Of a stretch of 64,000 nt of DNA, positions 43,314 through 52,516 are shown piece after piece. The notes beneath the pieces are model-generated. The model had not been told where the DNA came from and searched no databases. It saw nothing but the letters and a program-made list of their open reading frames with translations. The DNA is from Rhizobium sp. CCGE 510 (GTDB lineage Bacteria > Pseudomonadota > Alphaproteobacteria > Rhizobiales > Rhizobiaceae): the NCBI RefSeq assembly GCF_000292525.1, contig NZ_AEYF01000044.1:248001-312000 (forward strand), written 5' to 3'. Position numbers and translations under genes: made by a program. Positions within the stretch are counted from its first letter, which is position 1. The number at the start of each line of letters is the position of its first letter.

Positions 43314-43491
43314 CGTGAACGTTTCCTAATGTTGGTTGATGTCTGTCAACGCCGCAGCGACGTATTTCGTTGCGTCCCCCGGAAAAGAAGAGCCTGCTCG
43401 ACAGTGATACTTGCGCGGTGGCATGGGCTACCCTTGGCGAAAGGCGCCGCGGCTTCCATATCTCGCTGCAGTCGAAAGAGGGATGATGACG

Positions 43492-43758
43492 ATGAAAGCG
43501 CTTCTGCCCGCCTTGTTTGCCGCGGCTTTGCTTGCCGGCTGCTCCTCGGCCGATACGCCGGCGCTGGACGCCATTCCCGGCAGCATTACCTATGGCGGCC
43601 AGCCGCGAACGAAGCTCACCAAGTCGCCGGTCGGCAGCGCCGTTTACAACCAGTTCTACAACGGGACGGGCCAGCGCGTGGAGGAAACCTATATTCTTCA
43701 GCCCGACCGCAGCCTGAAGCTGGTGCGGCGCGTGATCGGACCGGATTTCCCTGATTGA
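43492..43758 (+). CDS. Small lipoprotein
   Basis: 88 residues from ATG 43492, spaced nine bases from AAAGAGGG; ATG 43483 and 43486 are alternatives. A lipoprotein signal, LLPALFAAALLAGC, places the lipid-modified Cys about 17 residues in. The mature protein is short and polar, with YNGTGQRVEETYILQPDRS. No known family. Asp is absent after the Cys (the text is CSSAD), so sorting to the outer membrane is possible. Confidence 0.65.
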   Translation: MKALLPALFAAALLAGCSSADTPALDAIPGSITYGGQPRTKLTKSPVGSAVYNQFYNGTGQRVEETYILQPDRSLKLVRRVIGPDFPD

Positions 43759-43861
43759 CGTTGCGTTGGAGCCGCAGGCTTGACAGCGGCAGCAATCGCG
43801 AACATTCAAGGAACATCTAATTTTCCGCAGTGATTCTGCGAGAGCCCGACCGGACGGCTGG

Positions 43862-45922
43862 ATGTATCTCGAAAAGCTCAATCCCCAGCAGCGCATGGCC
43901 GTCGAGCACGGCACGCTCACCGACGGCAGTCATATTGCCGGGCCGCTGCTGGTGATTGCCGGCGCCGGCTCCGGCAAGACCAATACGCTGGCGCATCGGG
44001 TTGCTCATCTGATCGTCAAGGGCGCCGATCCGCGCCGCATCCTGCTAATGACCTTCTCGCGCCGGGCCGCCGCCGAGATGATGCGGCGTGTCGAGCGCAT
44101 CTGCCGTGACGTGCTGGGCTCGAATGCCGGCGTCATGGCCGATGCGCTGTCCTGGTCCGGCACCTTCCACGGCATCGGCGCGCGGCTGTTGCGCGACTAT
44201 GCCCAACAGATCGGCCTCGATGCCGATTTCACCATCCATGACCGCGAAGACAGCGCCGATCTGATGAACCTGATCCGGCACGATCTCGGTTTCTCCAAAA
44301 CGGAAAGCCGGTTTCCGACCAAGGGCACTTGCCTTGCGATTTATTCCCGGGCGGTGAATTCGGAAACCGCGCTGGACGAGGTGCTGCGCGACGCCTTTCC
44401 CTGGTGCGCGGCCTGGGAGAAACAGCTGCGCGAGCTTTTCGCCTGTTATGTCGAGGCGAAGCAGAGCCAGAACGTGCTCGATTACGACGACCTGCTGCTC
44501 TACTGGGCGCAGATGGTCGGCGAGAGCGTAATTGCCGAGGATATCGGCAGCCGTTTCGACCACGTGCTGGTCGACGAGTATCAGGACACCAACCGGCTGC
44601 AGGCCTCGATCCTGCTGGCGCTGAAACCCGGCGGCCAGGGGCTGACCGTCGTCGGCGACGATGCACAGTCGATCTATTCGTTCCGTGCCGCGACGGTGCG
44701 CAACATCCTCGATTTTCCCGCCGCCTTCAGCCCGGCCGCCAATATCGTCACCCTCGACCGCAATTACCGTTCGACGCAGCCGATACTTGCGGCAGCCAAC
44801 GCTGTCATCGATCTCGCCTCGGAGCGCTTCACCAAGAACCTGTGGACCGAGCGGCAATCCTCCGAGCGGCCGCGTCTGGTTTCGGTGCGCGACGAGGCCG
44901 ACCAGGCGCGCTATGTCGCCGACATGGTGCTCGACAACCGCGAGGAAGGCCTGACGCTGAAGCAGCAGGCCGTGCTGTTCCGCGCCTCGCACCATAGCGG
45001 GCCGCTGGAGGTCGAGCTAACTCGGCGCAACATTCCCTTCGTCAAGTTTGGCGGGCTGAAATTTCTCGACAGCGCCCATGTCAAGGACATGCTGGCCGCT
45101 CTGCGCTTCGCGCAGAACCCGCGCGACCGGGTGGCGGGCTTCCGGCTGATGCAGATCCTGCCGGGCGTCGGGCCGTCGACGGCGCAGAAGGCGCTTGACC
45201 TGATGGCCGAGGATGCGAGCCCGATATCGGCGCTCGCCGCCATGCCGGCGCCGCCGCGCTCCGGTGAGGACTGGACGTCCTTCGTTTCGACGCTGCAGGA
45301 GCTGAAATCAGGCAAGGCCGGCTGGCCGGCGGAAATCGGCTTGGCGCGGCAATGGTACGCGCCGCATCTGGAACGGCTGCACGAGGACGCAGCGACCCGG
45401 CAGGCCGATCTGCTGCAGCTCGAGCAGATCGCCGGCGGTTATGCCTCGCGCGAGCGTTTTCTCACCGAGCTCACGCTCGATCCACCGGATGCGACCAGCG
45501 ACCAGGCCGGCGTGCCGCTGCTCGACGAGGACTATCTCATCCTTTCCACGATCCATTCCGCCAAAGGCCAGGAATGGACGAAAGTCTTCATGCTGAATGT
45601 CGTCGACGGCTGCATTCCGAGCGATCTCGCCGTCGGCGCCACGGCCGAAATCGAGGAGGAACGCCGGCTGCTCTATGTCGCGATGACCCGCGCCCGGGAC
45701 GGTCTCGACCTCGTCGTGCCGCAACGCTTCTTCACCTATGGGCAGAACGCGCAGGGCGACCGGCACGTCTACGCCTCCCGCAGCCGCTTCATTCCGGTAA
45801 CCCTGCTGCAGTTCTTCGAGGCCTGCAGCTGGCCGCAGGTGAAATCGGAGACCGCCGCGCAAGCCCACGTGCGGCAGATGCGCATCGATGTCGGCGCCCG
45901 CATGCGCGGCATGTGGCGATAA
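43862..45922 (+). CDS. UvrD/Rep-family ATP-dependent DNA helicase
   Basis: 686 residues. Superfamily 1A helicase motifs in order: Q motif LNPQQRMAVEHG, motif I GAGSGKTNTLAHR, motif Ia TFSRRAAAEM, motif II VDEYQDTNRLQ, motif III VVGDDAQSIYSFRAA, motif IV LDRNYRST, motif V TIHSAKGQEWTKVFMLNV and motif VI LLYVAMTRARDGLDL. It unwinds DNA 3' to 5' in repair or replication restart. It is distinct from the main UvrD by its shorter length and divergent C terminus, and may be a second UvrD-like copy. The gene is convergent with the hydrolase gene, 11 bases between stops. Confidence 0.92.
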   Translation: MYLEKLNPQQRMAVEHGTLTDGSHIAGPLLVIAGAGSGKTNTLAHRVAHLIVKGADPRRILLMTFSRRAAAEMMRRVERICRDVLGSNAGVMADALSWSGTFHGIGARLLRDYAQQIGLDADFTIHDREDSADLMNLIRHDLGFSKTESRFPTKGTCLAIYSRAVNSETALDEVLRDAFPWCAAWEKQLRELFACYVEAKQSQNVLDYDDLLLYWAQMVGESVIAEDIGSRFDHVLVDEYQDTNRLQASILLALKPGGQGLTVVGDDAQSIYSFRAATVRNILDFPAAFSPAANIVTLDRNYRSTQPILAAANAVIDLASERFTKNLWTERQSSERPRLVSVRDEADQARYVADMVLDNREEGLTLKQQAVLFRASHHSGPLEVELTRRNIPFVKFGGLKFLDSAHVKDMLAALRFAQNPRDRVAGFRLMQILPGVGPSTAQKALDLMAEDASPISALAAMPAPPRSGEDWTSFVSTLQELKSGKAGWPAEIGLARQWYAPHLERLHEDAATRQADLLQLEQIAGGYASRERFLTELTLDPPDATSDQAGVPLLDEDYLILSTIHSAKGQEWTKVFMLNVVDGCIPSDLAVGATAEIEEERRLLYVAMTRARDGLDLVVPQRFFTYGQNAQGDRHVYASRSRFIPVTLLQFFEACSWPQVKSETAAQAHVRQMRIDVGARMRGMWR

Positions 45923-45933
45923 CTGGATGGCAT

Positions 45934-46986
45934 TCAGAGTGAAAGCGGCGGCTCGGCCGGTTTCAGGAAATGCTCGACCCTTGCGGGCTCCACGGCCTCG
46001 ACTGACGCCGGCGACCATTGCGGGTTGCGGTCCTTGTCGATGACGGCGGCGCGGATGCCCTCGAAGAAATCGGGGTTATCAAGCATCTGCAGACAGGCAC
46101 CGAGTTCGCGGCCGAGGCATTCGGCAAGCGAGGCGCTGCGGCGGCCGGCTCTCAGCAGCGCCAAAGCGAGCTTCAGACTGGTCGGTGAACGCGTCAGCAG
46201 CACCCGGCGCGTCTCGGCGGCGAAGTCGCCCTCTTCCCCGGCCAGTGCTGCCAGGATCTCCTCAACGCTGGCGAAACGAAATGCGCGGTCGATCACCGAC
46301 GCGTTCTGCCGCAGCCGGCTTTCTCCCTGAGGCTCCGAAAGTCCCTGCAGCACCGCATCGACATCGCTGGATGAACTGCCGCGCGGCAGGGCGGACAGAG
46401 TATCAATCACCGCGCCGAGCCGCGACGACGCGATCTGCAGATCGGCAAGGCCGGCGTGGATCGCGTCGGCGGCACCGATATCGAGCCCGGTCAGGCCGAG
46501 CCATGTTCCGGCTTCGCCGGGGGCGCGCGGCAGCAGCCAGGTGGCGCCGACATCCGGGACATAGCCGATGCCGGTTTCGGGCATGGCCAGCCGCGTGCGC
46601 TCGGTGACGATGCGGTGGCGACCGTGCGACGCCAGGCCGACGCCGCCGCCCATGGTGATGCCGTCCATCAATGCGACATAGGGTTTGGGGTAGGAAGCAA
46701 TAATATGGTTGAGGCGGAATTCCTCGCGCCAGAAGGCTTCAGCGAGACCGTCGCCGGCGCGGGCGCTTTCATGCAGGGCGCGGATATCGCCGCCGGCGCA
46801 GAAACCGCGTTCGCCCTCGCCCATCGCCACGACACTTGCCACCTCGGAATCGCCGGCGAAAGCGTGCAGCGCCTCGGTAATCCCGCGGATCATCGGCAGC
46901 GTCAGGCTGTTCAGCGCCCGCGGTCGGTTGAGCCGGATGATGGCAGCGGTGCCCCGCCGTTCGATGATGACTTCGCCGTCCTGCAT
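45934..46986 (-). CDS. 3-Hydroxyisobutyryl-CoA hydrolase-like (enoyl-CoA hydratase/isomerase family)
   Basis: 350 residues, longer than ordinary enoyl-CoA hydratases (about 260) and right for 3-hydroxyisobutyryl-CoA hydrolase of valine breakdown. Blocks include RPRALNSLTLPMIRGITEAL, GERGFCAGGDIRALHESA (oxyanion-hole region), YVALMDGITMGGGVGLASHG, and AMPETGIGYVPDVGATWLLP, where Glu and Asp are the catalytic pair of this subgroup. Start ATG 46986. Neighbours do not belong to valine catabolism. A related hydratase activity cannot be excluded. Confidence 0.85.
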   Translation of the reverse strand: MQDGEVIIERRGTAAIIRLNRPRALNSLTLPMIRGITEALHAFAGDSEVASVVAMGEGERGFCAGGDIRALHESARAGDGLAEAFWREEFRLNHIIASYPKPYVALMDGITMGGGVGLASHGRHRIVTERTRLAMPETGIGYVPDVGATWLLPRAPGEAGTWLGLTGLDIGAADAIHAGLADLQIASSRLGAVIDTLSALPRGSSSSDVDAVLQGLSEPQGESRLRQNASVIDRAFRFASVEEILAALAGEEGDFAAETRRVLLTRSPTSLKLALALLRAGRRSASLAECLGRELGACLQMLDNPDFFEGIRAAVIDKDRNPQWSPASVEAVEPARVEHFLKPAEPPLSL

Positions 46987-47072
46987 GGTTCACCCCATTG
47001 CTAGAGCGTTGGAATTGCTCTGTGCCATGAATAAACGACGATGCGACATCGCTCCAGTCGATTTAAGTCGGC

Positions 47073-49034
47073 TCAGGCAGACAGCGAATTGCGGGCGGAG
47101 GCTGCGGCTTCGCAGCGGGCGGCGTAATCGATGGCAAGTTCCAGCGGCAGCGGCCGCGAGAAATGATAGCCCTGCGCCAGGCGAACGCCCGCCGCCTTCA
47201 AGCCCTCGGCGATCGCCTCGCTCTCGACGCCTTCGGCAACGGAGGCAATGCCGAGATTCTGGCAGAGATTGGCGACCGAGCGAGTGATGTTCATGCAACG
47301 GGCGTCGCGATCAAAATTCATCACGAAGGCCTTGTCGATCTTCAGCTTGTCGAAGCCGAGACGGTGGATATGGCTGAGGCTGGAATAGCCGGTGCCGAAA
47401 TCGTCGAGCGCGATCGAGATGCCGGCAGCGCGCAGCATTGAGATGACTTGGTCGGCGGTGTCGAAATCGGAGAGCAGCGCCGTCTCGGTGATCTCGAATT
47501 CGATGCGCCGGGGATCGATGCCGGAGCGGGTGATCATGCCCAGCAGCGCCATCGATGTCTCATGGTCGCAGATATCGCGCGCCGAGAGATTGAAGGAGAG
47601 CCTGAGATGGCGTGGAATGATCGCCAGCGCTTCGAGCGCCCTGGCGAAAAGAATGCGGGTCATCCGGCCGATGACCGCCGTGCGCTCGGCAGCGGGAATG
47701 AAGGCATCTGGACTGATGCGGCCGAAGCGGGCGCTATCCCAGCGGGCAAGCGCCTCATAACCGACGACGCGGCCGCTCTTCAATTCGACGATCGGCTGAT
47801 ATTCGAGTTTCAATTCGCTGGCAAAATCATTCGCCTGCAGCTCGAGTTCGATCAGGTGGCGCTGCGTCAGGATCTTCTCGTGCTCGGCCGAGAAGAATTC
47901 GACGCCGCTGCTGCGCTTGCTCTTGACCTGGTAGAGGGCAAAATCGGCTTTCTCGTAGAGATCCTCGGCGGTGTATCTGCCGATCTCGGGATAGACGATG
48001 CCGCAGGAGCCGAAAACGCGGACCGAACCGTCGGGGATTTCGTAGGGATCGCGGACGACGGCGCAGAGCGCCTGGCCGAGATCGGCAATCGCCTGGCGGG
48101 TCATCGAACAGGGGAAGATGATACCGAACTCGTCGCCGCCGAGACGGGAGACGATGCCCTCTTCGCCGACCAGCGCGACGAAGCGGCGCGCGGTCTCCCT
48201 GAGCACGAGATCGCCGGCGGCATGGCCGAAGACATCATTGACCGGCTTGAAACCGTCGAGATCGAGAATGCCAAGGACGGGCGGCGCGGCCGGATCCTTC
48301 TGCAGCCGCTTTTCCAGCGAGAGAAAGAAGCTGCGGCGGTTGGCAAGGCCGGTCAGCTGGTCATGCAGCGCGTTGCGGCTGTTGACGAGATTCAGCTCCT
48401 CGGCTTCCGCCTGCTTCTGCTTCAGTTCCTCGGTCAATTGCACCAGGCCGACGAAATTCTGGAAATAACTGTTGATCACCCTGAGGAAGGGCAGGATCAG
48501 GAAGAGACCGCTGACGGCGGTCGCGACGAATACGGGATTGCCCGAGAACATGAAGGTCGCGACCATGGCCGAGAAGGTGATCACAGTGGTGAGCGCGGCC
48601 GCCATCGGCAGATGCATCAGGCAGAATATGCAGGAAATGCCGGTGACGACGAGGAAGTAGGCGATCTGGCCCTGCTGCGAAGCATCGCCATATTGATAAA
48701 GCGCGATCGCCCAGCTGCCGAAAGCAATCGCGAGGATGGCGGCGCCCGATATGGTGAGCTTCATCAGTCTGAAGGCCCGCTCGGGCGTGACGTTTTCCTT
48801 ACCCCTAGTCTCCCACCAGCAGAGACGGAAGACGCAGACGATGCTCAAGGCGACGGGAATATAGAGCGAGAGCCAGAGTGGCGCGGATTCGAGATGGGTT
48901 ATCGCCACCGCAAGGGCGTTGATGACCAGTAGGATATAGAGAATGGGGATCTGCGACGACAGGGCCCGGAACTGCGCCGTCAGAAGCGTGGGATTGTCTT
49001 TTTGCAGCTGCAATGAGGCCAGAAAGTTCTTCAT
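47073..49034 (-). CDS. Membrane GGDEF-EAL protein (c-di-GMP turnover)
   Basis: 653 residues. The first 200 contain about six membrane segments (for example PILYILLVINALAVAITHL and LVVTGISCIFCLMHLPMAAA). The GGDEF domain has DQLTGLANRRSFFLSLEKRL and an intact SRLGGDEFGIIF, without a recognisable RxxD inhibitory site. The EAL domain has YEALARW, FNLSARD, EFEITETALLSDF, DDFGTGYSSLSHIHRLG and KIDKAFV, so all metal and catalytic residues seem present. It may both make and degrade c-di-GMP, or be mainly a phosphodiesterase. ATG 49034 follows AAGGGAAG. Single gene, probably not in an operon with galE (102 bases). Confidence 0.92.
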   Translation of the reverse strand: MKNFLASLQLQKDNPTLLTAQFRALSSQIPILYILLVINALAVAITHLESAPLWLSLYIPVALSIVCVFRLCWWETRGKENVTPERAFRLMKLTISGAAILAIAFGSWAIALYQYGDASQQGQIAYFLVVTGISCIFCLMHLPMAAALTTVITFSAMVATFMFSGNPVFVATAVSGLFLILPFLRVINSYFQNFVGLVQLTEELKQKQAEAEELNLVNSRNALHDQLTGLANRRSFFLSLEKRLQKDPAAPPVLGILDLDGFKPVNDVFGHAAGDLVLRETARRFVALVGEEGIVSRLGGDEFGIIFPCSMTRQAIADLGQALCAVVRDPYEIPDGSVRVFGSCGIVYPEIGRYTAEDLYEKADFALYQVKSKRSSGVEFFSAEHEKILTQRHLIELELQANDFASELKLEYQPIVELKSGRVVGYEALARWDSARFGRISPDAFIPAAERTAVIGRMTRILFARALEALAIIPRHLRLSFNLSARDICDHETSMALLGMITRSGIDPRRIEFEITETALLSDFDTADQVISMLRAAGISIALDDFGTGYSSLSHIHRLGFDKLKIDKAFVMNFDRDARCMNITRSVANLCQNLGIASVAEGVESEAIAEGLKAAGVRLAQGYHFSRPLPLELAIDYAARCEAAASARNSLSA

Positions 49035-49136
49035 CTTCCCTTTTCCGTCGGCCGGAGCCAGCCAGAGAAAGCTTGATCATTCCTTATTCACGTGACGGCA
49101 TGCAGGCACGGCGCTGGTAGACAGTTTTCATACCAC

Positions 49137-50171
49137 TCAGAACGAAGCGGCTGCGAGTGCCCGGTGGATGCTGTGCAGATCGTCGACGTTTCTGTTCGAC
49201 AGGAAGATTTCCCAATCGAGCGAGCTTTGGACGATGGTTTCGAGCGAATCGTGCCTGGGCTTCCAGTCGAGCACCTGCCGGGCGAGCGAGGCGTCGGCGA
49301 CAACGCTGGCCGAATCGCCGGCGCGCCGCGGCGCCATGTGGATCTTGAAGGAATGTCCGTGCAGGCGGGTGACCATGTTCAGCACATCGAGCACGGAATA
49401 GCCGCTGCCGTAACCGCAATTGGCAACGAGCGAGCCCTTGTCCCTGCGCAGGTGCTGCAGCGCTTTCAGATGGGCATCGACAAGATCGGTGACATGGATG
49501 TAGTCGCGCACGCCGGTGCCGTCATGGGTGGGGTAATCGATACCATAGACGCTGACGCTGTCGCGCCGGCCGAGCGCTGCCTCGCAGGCAACCTTGATGA
49601 GGTGGGTGGCGCCGGAGGTCGACTGCCCGGCGCGGTGGTCGGGATCGGCGCCGGCGACGTTGAAGTAGCGCAACGCGACGTAGTTGAAATCATAGGCGGC
49701 GGCGGCATCGCGCAGCATGAACTCGGTCATCAGCTTCGACTGGCCGTAAGGATTTTCCGGATTGAGGGAGGCCGTCTCCTTCACCGGCAGATCGGTCTTT
49801 TGCTGACCGTAAACGGCCGCCGTCGAGGAGAAGACGAAGTTTCGGATGCCGGCTTGGACCGAGGCGGAGAGCAGCGCCCGGGTCTTGCCTGAGTTGTTGT
49901 CGTAATAGGAGAGCGGATCGGCAACCGAGACCGGGACGACGGCGGAGCCGGCGAAATGGACGATCGCCTCGATGTCGTTTTCGATGAAGATCTTCTTCAA
50001 TATGTCGGCATCAGCGACGTCACCGAGATAGAAGCGCGCCGCCGGTGCCACGGCCCAGCGAAAGCCTGTGGAGAGGCGGTCGAGCACGACCACATCCTCG
50101 CCTGCATCGAGCAGCGCCCAAACCATGTGACTGCCGATATATCCGGCGCCGCCCGTCACCAAAACCGCCAT
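49137..50171 (-). CDS. galE: UDP-glucose 4-epimerase
   Basis: 344 residues from ATG 50171 (ATG 50180 in frame). The extended-SDR cofactor motif VTGGAGYIGSHMVWAL, the catalytic Ser/Thr and Tyr in FSSTAAVYGQ and NPYGQSKLM, ALRYFNVAGADPDHRAGQ and the late YGSGYSVLDVLNMVTRLHG identify GalE, which converts UDP-galactose and UDP-glucose through a keto intermediate and supplies UDP-galactose for surface polysaccharides. In rhizobia galE (exoB) mutants lose galactose-containing exopolysaccharide. The gene stands alone; whether this is the exoB copy or a paralogue is not clear. Confidence 0.9.
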   Translation of the reverse strand: MAVLVTGGAGYIGSHMVWALLDAGEDVVVLDRLSTGFRWAVAPAARFYLGDVADADILKKIFIENDIEAIVHFAGSAVVPVSVADPLSYYDNNSGKTRALLSASVQAGIRNFVFSSTAAVYGQQKTDLPVKETASLNPENPYGQSKLMTEFMLRDAAAAYDFNYVALRYFNVAGADPDHRAGQSTSGATHLIKVACEAALGRRDSVSVYGIDYPTHDGTGVRDYIHVTDLVDAHLKALQHLRRDKGSLVANCGYGSGYSVLDVLNMVTRLHGHSFKIHMAPRRAGDSASVVADASLARQVLDWKPRHDSLETIVQSSLDWEIFLSNRNVDDLHSIHRALAAASF

Positions 50172-50365
50172 GACCCGCATCCCTGCTTTCGTTTGATAAG
50201 CAGGGGCATCAGGCCCGGTTTTTCCTTCCAATTTTCTTATCGAACCGCCGTTCGAGGCCGTTTGAACCGGTATGTTTGGACTTGTGGTTAGAGGCCGATT
50301 TCAGGCTTTGCTCAAGTTTTATCGATCGGACGATTCCGGCACGAAATCGCCGACCGAGCCGCTTC

Positions 50366-51532
50366 TCAGAGCTTGAGGATATAGTCGCAGAGACGCTCGG
50401 CCGCGATCGCCACCTGGGCGGGATCGCGCAGGAAACAGGCGCGCAGGAAGAGTTCGCCGCCAGGCCCGAACGCGGTGCCGGGGGCGAGGCCGACGCCTGT
50501 CTTGTCGACGATATCGAGTGCCGCCCTACGGCTGTCGGCGACGCCGTCGATCTTGAGGAAGGCGTAGAGCGCGCCGTCAGGTTTCAGCGTTTCGACGCGG
50601 TTGGTGGCGACAAGCGCGTCGCAGAGAATATCGCGGGAGCGGGTCGCCTTGGCGATATTGGCGGCGACGAAATCGTCGCCTTCATTCAGGGCGGCGACGG
50701 CGCCCTTTTGCATGAACTGCGCCACGCCCGATGTGGAATACTGGATGAGGTTTTCGAGGACCTGGCCCATTTCAGGCGGGGCGACGATCCAGCCGACGCG
50801 CCAGCCGGTCATCGACCAGTTCTTCGAGAAGGAATTGACGAAGATGATCTTGTCGTCCGGCTCCATCACATCGAGGAACGAGGGTGCCCGACCGCCGGCA
50901 AAGTAATAGAGGGCGTAGATTTCATCGGCCAGGATCCAAAGGTCGTGCCGGCGGGCCAGCGCCAGGATATCGCCCAGATCCTTGCTGGTTGCGGTCCAAC
51001 CCGTCGGGTTTGACGGGGTGTTGATGAAGATGCCCCTGGTCTTCGGGGTGATCGCGGCTTCGATGCGGTTCAGATCGACCGCCCATTTACCGCCTTCGAA
51101 TTGCAGTTCGACACCGACGGAGCGTGCACCTGCTATCTCCAGAGCGGCGGCGATATTCGGCCAGGAAGGCGAGAGGTAAACCAGCTCGTCACCAGGCGAG
51201 GTCAGCGTCTGCACGGCGATCTGGATCGCCTGCATGCCGGAACCGGTGACATAGAAATGCTCGATCGGAAGCCGGATTCCGAAATGTCTCAAGTAATAAT
51301 CCGAAAGCGCCTGACGAAGCTCCGGAATGCCGCGCTGCCAGGTGTAAAAGGTTTCGCCAGCGGCAAGCGCGTCCATCGCCGCCCGGCTGATGAAATCCGG
51401 CGTCGGCAGGTCGCCTTCACCCACCCAGAGCGGCAACAGGCCTTCACGGCCACGGGCATAGTTGACGACTTCGACGATCCCGCTTTCTGGCGCCGCCATG
51501 GCGCGCGGGCTGAGGCTCTTCACGATAGACAT
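50366..51532 (-). CDS. Class I/II pyridoxal-phosphate aminotransferase
   Basis: 388 residues from ATG 51532, chosen because GGAG lies upstream. Motifs: GSGMQAIQIAVQTLTSPGDE in the large domain, PSNPTGW (cofactor Asn), LADEIYALYYF (Asp and Tyr), SFSKNWSMTGWRVGWI, where the Lys forms the internal aldimine, and a final FLRACFLRDPAQV whose Arg binds the substrate carboxylate. It belongs to the aspartate-aminotransferase superfamily. The amino donor and acceptor are not predictable. Monocistronic by position. Confidence 0.9.
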   Translation of the reverse strand: MSIVKSLSPRAMAAPESGIVEVVNYARGREGLLPLWVGEGDLPTPDFISRAAMDALAAGETFYTWQRGIPELRQALSDYYLRHFGIRLPIEHFYVTGSGMQAIQIAVQTLTSPGDELVYLSPSWPNIAAALEIAGARSVGVELQFEGGKWAVDLNRIEAAITPKTRGIFINTPSNPTGWTATSKDLGDILALARRHDLWILADEIYALYYFAGGRAPSFLDVMEPDDKIIFVNSFSKNWSMTGWRVGWIVAPPEMGQVLENLIQYSTSGVAQFMQKGAVAALNEGDDFVAANIAKATRSRDILCDALVATNRVETLKPDGALYAFLKIDGVADSRRAALDIVDKTGVGLAPGTAFGPGGELFLRACFLRDPAQVAIAAERLCDYILKL

Positions 51533-51649
51533 GCACATCTCCGGTTTCCGCATTCATAGTGGATTTGCGTCGGCAAATCCCATGATATCCAGTGATGGCA
51601 TATTGATTTTCGTGATGAATGGCCGGGCCGGGCCGGCGGTAAAAAATTC

Positions 51650-51850
51650 CCTGGGGAGATTGATGCTTGCCCCTCATTCGCCTGCCGGCACCTTCTTCCC
51701 GCTTGCGGGTCGAAGGGGTATGCCGCGACCTCTCCGTTCTCATCAACCTCGCGCGGGCACGTCCCCTCTCCCCGTTTTTCACGGGGAGTCCGACGGACGG
51801 GTCGAGACCAGTGGCTCGACCCCGGTCGGTTAGGGTGAGGGCAGCCTCCA
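51650..51850. repeat. Intergenic repeat element of rhizobial type
   Basis: The 300-base gap between the aminotransferase and mscL genes is filled with short mirror-image blocks: CTTCCCGCTTGCGGGTCGAA near 51706, CTCCCCGTTTTTCACGGGGA near 51767 (seven-base-pair stem), and GGGTCGAGACCAGTGGCTCG near 51799. It ends GGTTAGGGTGAGGGCAG. Such GC-rich modules recur between genes in rhizobia. Open frames across it are artefacts. Confidence 0.55.
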
Positions 51851-51857
51851 GCCCCGA

Positions 51858-52295
51858 TCAGGCCGTCGGGCGCTTGGCGAGGAGATCGCGGATCTCGGTC
51901 AGCAGCTGAACGTCCGCAGGCGGCGGCGGCAGCTCTTCCGGTGCGGTCTTTTCCTGCCGCTCGACCTGAGCACGCAGGGTGTTGACGCCCTTGACCATCA
52001 GAAAAATGATCCAGGCGAGAATGAGAAAGTTGATGAGTACGGTAAGGAAGCTGCCATAGGCAAAGACCGCCCCTTGCGCGCGAGCGGCGGCAAGCGTCGG
52101 GGCGTTGACGGCCGACGAAAGCGGCAGGAAATAGTTCGAAAAATCGAAGCCGCCGAAAATGGCGCCGACGATCGGCATGATCAGGTCGTCGACCAGCGAT
52201 TTGACGATGCCGCCGAAGGCCCCGCCGATGATGACGCCGACTGCAAGATCCATGACATTGCCGCGGGCGATAAAGGCCTTGAACTCATTGAGCAT
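51858..52295 (-). CDS. mscL: Large-conductance mechanosensitive channel
   Basis: 145 residues. MscL opens under hypo-osmotic stress to release solutes. The first helix reads FKAFIARGNVMDLAVGVIIG, followed by GGAFGGIVKSLVDDLIMPIV; the second membrane helix is SFLTVLINFLILAWIIFLMV, and a charged C-terminal bundle region follows (TEIRDLLAKR). Length and order fit the family. Single gene. Confidence 0.95.
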   Translation of the reverse strand: MLNEFKAFIARGNVMDLAVGVIIGGAFGGIVKSLVDDLIMPIVGAIFGGFDFSNYFLPLSSAVNAPTLAAARAQGAVFAYGSFLTVLINFLILAWIIFLMVKGVNTLRAQVERQEKTAPEELPPPPADVQLLTEIRDLLAKRPTA

Positions 52296-52516
52296 CGCAT
52301 CCGTCTCCCTCTGATGTAGTTCAAAGATATGCAGTTGTTTTTATTAGCTACATCTTCACTGCAATTAATCAATCGGCAATCGCAATTATTTGGCAATGCC
52401 TCCGGCGGTCTTTGACTTAAGACCTAGACGGCCAGGAATTTTCAAAGCACGTGAAATAACTTAAGCTGCCACACGTTGCGGGAGGTCCCGGCGGATGTTC
52501 CGCCGGCGGAGGGTCA

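Noticed and set aside
46987..47072. GAGC...GCTC inverted sequence between the hydrolase and GGDEF-EAL genes
   Set aside because: Only four-base arms; too weak to call a regulatory site.
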